Shown here: positions 54,650 through 62,351 of the stretch, in pieces | Layout of the letters: every line of letters begins with the position of its first letter | Position numbering within the stretch: the stretch's first letter is position 1 | NCBI GenBank assembly: GCA_965220285.1 | Contig: OZ244818.1 | Location: 4,774,001 to 4,838,000 of the forward strand | DNA from: Bin5 sp009843665 | GTDB lineage: Bacteria; Chloroflexota; Anaerolineae; Caldilineales; Caldilineaceae | Direction: 5' to 3' | DNA length: 64,000 bases | Position numbers and translations under genes: made by a program | Notes under the pieces: generated by a model | Told to the model about the DNA's origin: nothing | The model's input: only the letters and a program-made list of their open reading frames with translations | The model's database searches: none

Positions 54650-55723
54650 ATGAGCGATTCGACCACAGAAAATGACACCGCCGAACGCTGGATCGATCCG
54701 GTCTGCAAGCCTTTGTCGATTGACGCGAGTCGGCCCTTTGTGAAGTTGCCTGACGGTGGACTCATGGCTGTGGCTGGCAACGCTACCATCGTCAGCGTCG
54801 ATGAAGGGGCAACTTGGCAAACGCCGCGTCCGATTTTCCGCGGCGACGGGGCCGGTCTGCCGCCTCCGGGTCCAGGCGTACCGCGCAACGCGGGACAGTT
54901 GCTGTCTACGCGAGACGGCACCCTGGTCCTCGTCTGGATGGACGAACGAGTTTTGAACTGGGATGATGCCAGCGGCGAGCCTGGTTCAGATGCCCGCGGT
55001 GATCTCTGGGCCATCCGCAGCCTGGACGGTGGGGCAACCTGGGCTGACCGTCAGCGTCTATTTAGCGGTGTGTGCGGTCATCCCCCCATCAACATGATTG
55101 AAACTGTGAAGGGAAGAATTGTAGTAACGAACCAGTTTTATGTGCGCCACCCGGGGAGAAATGTCGTTCGGGTCTACTCTTCTGGCGATGGAGGGAAGAG
55201 CTGGCAGGGCAGTAACATCATTGACTTAGGAGGACATGGTCACCATGACGGCGCGTTCGAGCCGACCTTCATCCAGAGGAAGGACGGTACCCTCTGGATG
55301 CTGATTCGGACGAACTGGGACTGTTTCTGGGAGGCGATTTCCTTAGATGAAGGCCTGTCGTGGCGTACGATCAGGCCAAGTTCGATTGAAGCAAGCACGT
55401 CGCCGGGATATCTGACCCGGCTGAAGAGCGGGCGCATCCTACTTGCCTGGAACCGCCTTTATCCCGAGGGGGCGGACAGCTTTCCACGCCGCAGCGGCCA
55501 ACTTTCGAAGGACGAGGCGAGCTGGCATCGAGAGGAGTTGTCGGTTTCAGTATCAGAGGATGAAGGCGTCAACTGGTCGGCGCCACGGGTAATTGCCAGA
55601 GAGAAAGATGCCTGGATTTCCTATCCTTACGTCTTTGAACAGTCCCCAGGCCACCTCTGGATACTGACTGGGCAGGGTGACCTAAGGTTGCGCGTAGCCG
55701 AAAGGGATCTTTTTGACCGCTGA
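54650..55723 (+). CDS. Sialidase/BNR-repeat protein (exo-alpha-sialidase-like)
   Basis: 357 residues, ATG with GGAGG before it. Five Asp-box repeats are visible: S-V-D-E-G-A-T-W, S-L-D-G-G-A-T-W, S-G-D-G-G-K-S-W, S-L-D-E-G-L-S-W and S-E-D-E-G-V-N-W, spaced for a six-bladed propeller. The fold is that of sialidases, but catalytic residues are not assignable without alignment. No signal peptide is visible, so it may be intracellular or a non-sialidase BNR hydrolase. It could act on acidic glycans with the sulfatase. Confidence 0.82.
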   Translation: MSDSTTENDTAERWIDPVCKPLSIDASRPFVKLPDGGLMAVAGNATIVSVDEGATWQTPRPIFRGDGAGLPPPGPGVPRNAGQLLSTRDGTLVLVWMDERVLNWDDASGEPGSDARGDLWAIRSLDGGATWADRQRLFSGVCGHPPINMIETVKGRIVVTNQFYVRHPGRNVVRVYSSGDGGKSWQGSNIIDLGGHGHHDGAFEPTFIQRKDGTLWMLIRTNWDCFWEAISLDEGLSWRTIRPSSIEASTSPGYLTRLKSGRILLAWNRLYPEGADSFPRRSGQLSKDEASWHREELSVSVSEDEGVNWSAPRVIAREKDAWISYPYVFEQSPGHLWILTGQGDLRLRVAERDLFDR

Positions 55724-55826
55724 AGCTGGCGAACAGGGGGGCTACCAGCGCTTAAGTCGGGGGAATGAGTCAGGGCGCCTGCGGTCACGTTCACAGCAGA
55801 AAGGGTCGGGAAACCAAAGTGAAGAG

Positions 55827-55898
55827 AGCGGGCGAACGGACTCGAACCGTCGACATTCAGCTTGGGAAGCTGACGTTCTACCACTGAACTACGCCCGC
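55827..55898 (-). tRNA. tRNA-Gly (anticodon CCC)
   Basis: A 72-base cloverleaf on the minus strand: acceptor G-C-G-G-G-C-G/C-G-C-C-C-G-C, D arm GTTC...GAAC, anticodon stem TCAGC/GCTGA with loop TTCCCAA (anticodon CCC), five-base variable loop, T arm with loop TTCGAGT, discriminator T. CCA is not encoded. The promoter is upstream at 55959-55987. Confidence 0.95.
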
Positions 55899-55958
55899 AA
55901 ATCAGTACAATACTGAGCTTCGCTAAATTGTCAGAAAGCTTGGCGAAACGTCCATACT

Positions 55959-55987
55959 ATAATACGGGCGTGTCCGCGCACTGTCAA
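55959..55987 (-). promoter_or_regulatory. Sigma70-type promoter of tRNA-Gly
   Basis: On the minus strand TTGACA (55987-55982) and TATTAT (55964-55959) with a 17-base spacer. Transcription would begin near 55952, about 55 bases before the 5' end of the tRNA. Confidence 0.7.
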
Positions 55988-56180
55988 ATCAACAAGAACG
56001 TCGCTTGCGCTATGCTTTTGTTTCGTGTAAAACTATGATGTGGAGTCCTACGCTTTCGAATCAGGAAAGCCCCCATTCAAGCCAGAATAGTTTAGCAGCG
56101 CCCTTTCGGGAAAATCGTTCCGGGTATGGCTTACACTTGACAAATATGCAGAGCGTTTCGAAATAGGAGGAGACGTCAGA

Positions 56181-57266
56181 ATGATTCAGTTTGACTTTGG
56201 CCGCCTGGAACAAGTGGAACTGCGCACAGTATGGGTGAGCGAGGACAGTGACTTCGCTTCCTGGTTGGCGCGCGGCGACAGCTTGGCCCTTCTAGGTGAG
56301 GCAATAAACATGGACCTCGAGTTGGAAGACATGGAGGGCTGGGTCTCACCTTACCCGCGAGGCGTAATATGCCGTTCACGCGGCGGTGGCGGCTACGTTG
56401 TGATCGAGAATCAACTTGAACATACCGACCAAAGTCACTTAGGGCAGCTTCTAACTTACGCAGCGGAGTTGAAGGCGGTTACGATGGTGTGGGTGGCAGC
56501 TCAGTTTACCCAGGAAGATCGAAATACACTCAACTGGTTGAACGAGATAACAAATGACAATATTCAGTTTTTCGGTCTGGAAGTAGAGTTGTGGCGCATC
56601 GGCGACTCGCCTCTGGCTCCAAAGTTTTATCTGGTTAGCAAACCAGCCGGCTGGGAAGAAGGTTCAGCCAAAGCAGTTCATAACAGTCCCAGCGGCACGC
56701 CGACGCCTTCCCCAGCCCCTTCGCCCGCCCCGATTCCATCTCCTGCACCAGAGACCGACGAGACGTCGTTGGAGGATCAGCTTCAGCAGGTTGAAAATGA
56801 ACTGCAACTGGAATATCAGCTCGTAGAAAACGAACTGCAAATGGAGTACTGGCAGTCACTGCGGAAGCATTTGGAAGACAGTGGAAGTTTCATCCGTCCC
56901 GGTACACCGCGCTCACAGAACTGGATGAACTTTGACGTTGGGCACTGGCGCCTGCGGATGACTGCTTTCAACAATATGCGAGAAGGCGGAATCGGCGTTC
57001 AGCTGGTGATTCGGGAGGGTGATGCCGAGGTTTCCTACAATACACTCTACCAGCAACGCGGGGAGATAGGAGCGGAGATCGGTGATGCACTGGAGTGGCG
57101 CGAACTGCCGGAACACAAGCAGGGGCAGGTGATGCTGCGTAAGTATAATGCCGACCCGACCAACCGGTCACAGTGGCCGGAACAGCATGTTTGGTTCAGA
57201 GAGAAGTTGGAGGCATTTGACCGAGCATTTCGCCCGCGCATCTCGACATTCGGCGCTGCCAACTAG
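56181..57266 (+). CDS. DUF4268-type protein with a nuclease-like N-terminus missing the metal Asp
   Basis: 361 residues, AGGAGGAG before the ATG. The N-terminal 160 residues match a PD-(D/E)xK-like domain commonly linked to DUF4268: W-L-A-R-G-D-S-L-A-L-L-G near 30, V-V-I-E-N-Q-L-E-H-T-D near 73-83 and H-L-G-Q-L-L-T-Y. The usual A-D-I-L strand has R-G-V-I here, so the catalytic Asp is absent. A P/S/A-rich linker (residues about 174-194) and a helical stretch V-E-N-E-L-Q-L-E repeated twice come next, then DUF4268 with the C-terminal W-P-E-Q-H-V-W-F near 335. Family roles are unknown, although restriction or defence functions are suspected. Confidence 0.8.
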   Translation: MIQFDFGRLEQVELRTVWVSEDSDFASWLARGDSLALLGEAINMDLELEDMEGWVSPYPRGVICRSRGGGGYVVIENQLEHTDQSHLGQLLTYAAELKAVTMVWVAAQFTQEDRNTLNWLNEITNDNIQFFGLEVELWRIGDSPLAPKFYLVSKPAGWEEGSAKAVHNSPSGTPTPSPAPSPAPIPSPAPETDETSLEDQLQQVENELQLEYQLVENELQMEYWQSLRKHLEDSGSFIRPGTPRSQNWMNFDVGHWRLRMTAFNNMREGGIGVQLVIREGDAEVSYNTLYQQRGEIGAEIGDALEWRELPEHKQGQVMLRKYNADPTNRSQWPEQHVWFREKLEAFDRAFRPRISTFGAAN

Positions 57267-57410
57267 CAGCGTACGTTACTTCACACGCACTTCCTTGCAA
57301 CAGTCAAAAATAGGATCTCTCCTCTGCCCATTCCGTTTCAGCACGCCTGGAACAGAATGGGCGAGCCTTTTCCTGGCCTGACTAAGCGAAGGATTTCAGG
57401 TCTTCCCCGG

Positions 57411-58451
57411 CTAATCCCCAAGTATTTCAGCAATAAACTCTCCATCCGACATGATGCGATTGCCGTCCACGTCGATCGTGCATTGGGTTGGAATGACATC
57501 GACGTGGTGGTCGGATTTCCAGTCGGCGCCTGTCTGCTTTCCATATGGGTCGCCGAAGGCCACATGGACGCCAGGAAACTTTTCGTCCTGGAGCAGGTTG
57601 CCAACCAGCCCGGTCAGAGCGATATTGGTGCCAATGGCGAATTCTCCAACCCGATCGGCATTCTCTGCGCCAAAGATGTAGGTCTGGACATCCCTTTCCA
57701 AGGATTTGTCTTCACACTGCACCGACTTCACGAGTCCGTCTTCGACGTCAAAACTGACTGGAGTTTCGAGGATTCCGTAGCGTTCGCTGAAGTAGTCGCC
57801 CAACTCGTCCACCACCAATATTCCGTTTGCGTTGCCCGGCGAGGTAAAGGTCTCCCCTTCGGGCAGGTTACCCCATTTCCCTGGTTCATGGTAGAGCCCG
57901 TGGCAGGGTATCCAGTTGAAATCTGGATTCAAGGTGGCGGAAAAGTCAGTACCTTTGGGGTTCGTAACGCGGATCTCCTCGGCGCAGCTTACAAGCTCGT
58001 GTACCCGCATCGTTACCGCGTAGATTCGCTGGTAATCGACTCGCATCCCCTACATCATCAGCGGAGGCGTGATATTGATCATGTGGCCGTGGCGGGCGCC
58101 GTCCGGATTCGCTTGCATCACAGCCGGCATATAGGCCATACGAAATCTCAGTTCCCCCGGGCGGCTGCTGGCGGTATAGAAACTGACGTGCGGTTGGAAC
58201 CGGTCCAGTGCTTTACGCAGCCTATCCGGGATCTCGGTAATGGGGCGAGGGCCTAGCGACTCGAGCGTGTGCGTTTCTACGGAACCGGCGATTGGGCTCG
58301 CAGCATCGGCCAGCGCCTGGCTGATCAACGCGGAGCCCTGGTCGCCGAGAATGAGCACGCGTTCGCCCGGCTGAACGGCCATACAGATGCGCACTGCAAC
58401 TTCAGCGCCGGCCCGCATGTCTTCGAGGGTGAACTCGACGGTATCATTCAT
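57411..58451 (-). pseudogene. M29-like aminopeptidase/NicX-like gene interrupted by one amber codon
   Basis: One frame runs from ATG 58451 to 57411 (346 codons) with a single stop, TAG at 58052-58050, at codon 134. Both halves fit one protein: N-terminal part E-F-T-L-E-D-M-R-A-G-A-E and V-Q-P-G-E-R-V-L-I-L, then H-M-I-N-I-T-P-P-L-M-M, TAG, G-M-R-V-D-Y-Q-R-I, and the C-terminal metal segment A-F-G-D-P-Y-G. It resembles leucyl aminopeptidase M29/2,5-dihydroxypyridine dioxygenase relatives. CAG or GAG to TAG is the likeliest cause. It lies upstream of no evident partner. Confidence 0.8.
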
Positions 58452-58537
58452 TTCTTTGAGGACCTCCCGGACTCTGTTTCCTTTAGGGGCTGCGTTTCTG
58501 CGGACAACGTAGGCGTCAGGAGGGGTTGGCTGTATTG

Positions 58538-60064
58538 CTACCCCAGAATGACCGGCTCCTCGGGGTACCGCAGCATAGAAGGGCGCTCGCGCTGGGCCAG
58601 AGCGATGACAATGGTCAGTGGGCCCAAGCGGCCCCAAAACATGGTAAACGCGATCAGGGCCTGTCCCCAATCGTTGAGCTTATGCGTGAAGCCAAGGGAA
58701 TAGCCTGCGTTTGCGAAGGCACTAACGACCTCGAAACCGAGTTTAAAAATGTCGCCTTGAGTAAACAGAGACAGGACGATGGTGACGGCCGCAACCAGAA
58801 GTGAGCTGACCGTCATGATGGCGACGGCCTTGTTGAGAGTTTCTCTTGGCACGGAGCGGCCAAAGGCCACTGCCTGGTTGTCTCCTCCTTTTGCGGTCGC
58901 CAGGGCCGAGATCAGCAACACGCCAAAGGTGCTGGTGGTCACACCGCCGGCCATGCTGGCAGGTGCGCCGCCAACGAACATCCAAAAGAGTAGCATGAGT
59001 TGCGTACTCTGGCTGAGCTCGTGTAGGGGCAGTATAGTCAGGCCGGCGGTTCGAGAGGAAATGACAGTGAATATGCTGATGGCGATCTGTTCGCCAAGAG
59101 AATAGGCGGCCAGGGTAACTTCGTATAGATGTCGATCCAAGGACATTACGGCCAGGCCCACAATGAGGAGGACGACTGTCAAACCCAGGGTAATGCGAGA
59201 GTTGAGGGACAGCATTCGATTTCTGAAATAGCTGACCACGTCGTATAACACGGCCACGCCGACGCCTCCCAGAACAATCAGGGCGGACATAACCGCGAGG
59301 GTGTAGTAGTCGGCACCGAAACCGAACACTGGAGCGTGCTCGGTGCCAGCGAAGAGGTCGAAACCTGCGTTGCAGTAGCTGCTGACAGCGTGGAAGAGCG
59401 CCAGCCACAACGCCTCTCCGTCGGGAAGCTCCGTTCGCCAGCGTAGCCAGAGCAGGAGCGTGCCAATCGCCTCGATTGAGACTGTTACGATCAGAACATA
59501 CAGTGCAAGGTTGGCGACGCTTCCGAGCCGTCCCCAGTTGCGAGTCCAGGTGAACTGCCGTTCGGCTCCCAGTGACTGCTGGATCAGGAATCGTTCATTC
59601 AGCGTGACGCGCCGTCCGACCAGGCGAAAGAGCAACACGCTAAAGGCGATAAAGCCGACGCCGCCCACCTGAAGAAGGACCAAAATAATGAACTGGCCGA
59701 AGCGGCTGAAGTCCGTAGCCGTCGTGAGTACGCCCAGGCCCGTGACGGTCACGGCGCTGGTAGAGGTAAATAAGGCCTCCATCCAGGAAATCGACGAGCC
59801 TGACGTGGTTGCGGCCGGTAGCTTCAGGAGGACAGTTCCCAAGAGAATGATGCCGGCAAAACCGAATATCAGAAGGCGGGGCGCCTGTGCTCGCGACAGG
59901 CGGTGGTCCGGCGTATCTTCTGAAAGGGGGGCATGGCGAGCCAATCCCTGACGACCTGATCCTGTCCCTTGATTTGCTGCGAGCTTCAGCAGGAACCCAG
60001 AAGAGGCGTCGTCCGCTGAATCATGAGGCTCTTGGCCATTCGGTTCTTCTGAACGACTATTCAT
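58538..60064 (-). CDS. TrkH/KtrB-type potassium uptake membrane protein
   Basis: 508 residues from ATG 60064 (start not certain; the frame is open to 60253). A polar N-terminus of about 60 residues precedes the first membrane helix. Four P-loop segments carry the conserved filter Gly: V-T-V-T-G-L-G, C-N-A-G-F-D, R-T-A-G-L-T and A-N-A-G-Y-S. It moves K+ and normally needs a TrkA/KtrA cytoplasmic partner, which is not in this window. The gene is separated from the aminopeptidase pseudogene by 86 bases. Confidence 0.88.
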   Translation of the reverse strand: MNSRSEEPNGQEPHDSADDASSGFLLKLAANQGTGSGRQGLARHAPLSEDTPDHRLSRAQAPRLLIFGFAGIILLGTVLLKLPAATTSGSSISWMEALFTSTSAVTVTGLGVLTTATDFSRFGQFIILVLLQVGGVGFIAFSVLLFRLVGRRVTLNERFLIQQSLGAERQFTWTRNWGRLGSVANLALYVLIVTVSIEAIGTLLLWLRWRTELPDGEALWLALFHAVSSYCNAGFDLFAGTEHAPVFGFGADYYTLAVMSALIVLGGVGVAVLYDVVSYFRNRMLSLNSRITLGLTVVLLIVGLAVMSLDRHLYEVTLAAYSLGEQIAISIFTVISSRTAGLTILPLHELSQSTQLMLLFWMFVGGAPASMAGGVTTSTFGVLLISALATAKGGDNQAVAFGRSVPRETLNKAVAIMTVSSLLVAAVTIVLSLFTQGDIFKLGFEVVSAFANAGYSLGFTHKLNDWGQALIAFTMFWGRLGPLTIVIALAQRERPSMLRYPEEPVILG

Positions 60065-60435
60065 GTCCTCTGCTGGGCGTTTTCTGCCATCACTAGGCTG
60101 CCACAATTGATCGGGCTTGGAAACTCGATTCAAGTCGCTAGGGGGCCGACCCCATTTGTAATGTACACCCGTGCCAGTTACAGTCCAAAAAGGGGCATGC
60201 AGCATGCGTGGCCATTCATCCAACGGTTCTGCGGGGCAAGAGGCAGGACCCATTCAAAACATTACTTGGTATAAAACTTATTATACGGAATAAAAATCTG
60301 ACGATGGTCACCCTCTCCGTTTGCCCTTAAATCTTGCCATATTGCCTATGTTCATGTACTCTCACTCGGAATGCGCGCTTCAGGTTCTGGACGCGTACTT
60401 GTCCCGGAATGTACTGTGCGGAGACCTTTCCTTAA
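60065..60435. other. Divergent intergenic region between TrkH and histidine phosphatase genes
   Basis: About 370 bases. AT-rich stretch near 60265-60300. No clear promoter pair, repeat or RNA gene was recognised; likely holds the start signals of the two divergent genes. Confidence 0.35.
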
Positions 60436-61161
60436 ATGATACTGTATCTGATACGCCACGGTCAGTCATCCAACAATCTGCTTGCCGAGCAATTGATGGA
60501 TCGTCCAGGTCCATACCCCTACGAATCTTACATGAAGCAGCGGGTCGCCGAGCCACCGTTGACGACGCTAGGGGAGGAGCAGGCGGAACGGCTTGGGTCT
60601 TACGTCAATGGCATGGCGATTTCGCGCCTTTACTGCAGTCCAATGTTGCGTACTATGCAAACGATCCGGCCGCTTGCAGAGTCCCTTGGCTGCAATCCAG
60701 CAGTCTGGATCGATCTGCACGAACATGGCGGCGTGTTTCATCGGCAAGGTGCTGACGCAGAGGCTGTCGGCCATCCTGGCCTCAGCCGTTCAGAAATGAG
60801 TGAAATGTTCCCCAACTATCGGACTGACAGCATTGGGGAAAGCGGCTGGTGGCATGGAGGCGAAGAAGATCTGGCCTCCTGTCATGCTCGTGCCGTGCGT
60901 GTGGCGGAAGAGCTGCAGCGCATGGCAAGCGAGTTCGGGGAGGATGAGAGCATTGCCGCGGTCAGTCACGGCACATTTTTGGACAGTCTACTGAAGGCGC
61001 TCCTGGGACGGCTGCCGGGCCATGATTTTTACTTCAACCACTACAATACCGGTGTCACGCGGGTCGACTTTTCTCCTACCCGAATGCCGGGGAGACTGAC
61101 AGTAACTGTTCGCTATACGAATCGGGTTGAGCATCTACCCAACGAACATATGACCTATTGA
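60436..61161 (+). CDS. Histidine phosphatase superfamily (phosphoglycerate mutase-like) protein
   Basis: 241 residues. Catalytic L-I-R-H-G-Q-S-S-N-N at residues 5-14 with the phospho-His; the second His is in A-V-S-H-G-T-F near 176. The proton-donor Glu is probably in L-H-E-H-G-G. The length suggests a broad phosphatase rather than dimeric mutase. It starts 12 bases upstream of the thrH gene, so the two are likely one transcript. Confidence 0.88.
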   Translation: MILYLIRHGQSSNNLLAEQLMDRPGPYPYESYMKQRVAEPPLTTLGEEQAERLGSYVNGMAISRLYCSPMLRTMQTIRPLAESLGCNPAVWIDLHEHGGVFHRQGADAEAVGHPGLSRSEMSEMFPNYRTDSIGESGWWHGGEEDLASCHARAVRVAEELQRMASEFGEDESIAAVSHGTFLDSLLKALLGRLPGHDFYFNHYNTGVTRVDFSPTRMPGRLTVTVRYTNRVEHLPNEHMTY

Positions 61162-61173
61162 GAGGAGTCATAA

Positions 61174-61800
61174 TTGGCCGATTCACGCCCTCGCTTGCTT
61201 GCAAGCGATTTGGAAGGCGTACTCGTTCCTGAAATCTGGATTGCGTTTGCAGAGAAGACCGGGATAGAGCAGTTGCGCCTGACTACGCGAGACGTTTCCG
61301 ATTACGATCAGTTGATGCAGATGAGGATGAAGATCCTGAAGGAACGGAATCTTCGCCTGCAGGATATTCAAGAGGTAATTGCGACCATCTCCCCTCTGCC
61401 CGGTGCAGGACAGTTCGTCGACTGGGTTCGTGAGCGAGTGCAGTTTATTGTCCTGTCCGACACCTTTTACGAATTCGCCAAGCCTCTGATGGCTCAGCTC
61501 GGCTATCCGACAATTTTCTGTCACTCTCTTGAAGTCGATGCGGCCGGCACAATAACCGGCTATCGACTTCGCCTTGACCAGTCGAAGCGGAAGGCGATTT
61601 CAGCAATTGGGGATCTCCAGTTCCAGACCCTGGCAATTGGCGATTCCTATAACGACATTGCTATGCTGAAAAGGGCCGATGTGGGGGTCCTCTTCGACCC
61701 ACCGGTCAACGTGACTGACGACTATCCCGACCTACCAGTAGTCCGCAACTATTGTGAGGCTCGGGCAGTCATAGAGGACTGGCTGCTGGACAGAGGATAG
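61174..61800 (+). CDS. thrH: Phosphoserine phosphatase/homoserine phosphotransferase (ThrH)
   Basis: 208 residues from a TTG start at 61174 (AGAGGAG six bases upstream). Matches ThrH closely: L-E-G-V-L-V-P-E-I-W-I-A-F-A-E-K-T-G-I near 13-31, I-Q-E-V-I-A-T, L-S-D-T-F-Y-E-F and G-D-S-Y-N-D. HAD motif I D-L-E-G has D12 as nucleophile and Glu at 14. ThrH removes phosphate from phosphoserine and can transfer it to homoserine. Follows the histidine phosphatase gene. Confidence 0.93.
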   Translation: MADSRPRLLASDLEGVLVPEIWIAFAEKTGIEQLRLTTRDVSDYDQLMQMRMKILKERNLRLQDIQEVIATISPLPGAGQFVDWVRERVQFIVLSDTFYEFAKPLMAQLGYPTIFCHSLEVDAAGTITGYRLRLDQSKRKAISAIGDLQFQTLAIGDSYNDIAMLKRADVGVLFDPPVNVTDDYPDLPVVRNYCEARAVIEDWLLDRG

Positions 61801-61832
61801 TAGTTGCGTGCTGCACATTCTGCATCGCTGCA

Positions 61833-62351
61833 ATGAATGGTTTTATGGCTAGAGCTCGCGACGGGTCCAGCCAAGCGGCGGTAGATTCCGGCTCGACGGA
61901 ATTGGTTACCGTCCTTGGCTACATACTGACCGTATCTTATCCTTTACTGGCACTTTCTACGGGCGTCCGGGCACTGTTTCAGCTTTTCCTGAAGGAAGGC
62001 GTTGTCAATTACCTGGCGCCAACTCTGAGTCTGGCAGCAGCAGTCTGTTACTTGACCGCGACGATTGGTTTCGCCTACCGGAGGCGTTCGGCCTGGCGGC
62101 TCTCTGTTGGCGTTCTTCTTTTTGAAACTGCCCTCACTTTGGTAGTTGGTTCCCTCAGCCTACTCATACCCGAATCAATAGGAAGGACCGTCTGGCGGCA
62201 TTTTGGCGCCGACTACGGTTATTTTCCCCTGTTTCAACCGGCAATTGGTCTTGTCTGGCTGTTCTGGCCATCGATAAAGCAGCAATATGGCCTGGACTCG
62301 GGCGGCAACCTTGGTGAACGCAACTCAGGCACTTTCGAGGCCGGCGGCTAG
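61833..62351 (+). CDS. Hypothetical four-helix membrane protein
   Basis: 172 residues with four hydrophobic segments near 25-45, 52-74, 82-105 and 125-145. The first 22 residues are polar and the C-terminal 20 hydrophilic. I do not recognise a family. It stops directly before the ATG of the ABC permease gene (TAG then ATG), so it is likely transcribed with it and may be an accessory of that transporter. ATG 61833 has no clear ribosome site; ATG 61842 is an alternative. Confidence 0.6.
   Translation: MNGFMARARDGSSQAAVDSGSTELVTVLGYILTVSYPLLALSTGVRALFQLFLKEGVVNYLAPTLSLAAAVCYLTATIGFAYRRRSAWRLSVGVLLFETALTLVVGSLSLLIPESIGRTVWRHFGADYGYFPLFQPAIGLVWLFWPSIKQQYGLDSGGNLGERNSGTFEAGG

Noticed and set aside
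58050..58052. TAG as pyrrolysine codon
   Set aside because: Pyrrolysine is known in methylamine methyltransferases and not in this peptidase family; no pylT or pylS is in the window. A point mutation is simpler.
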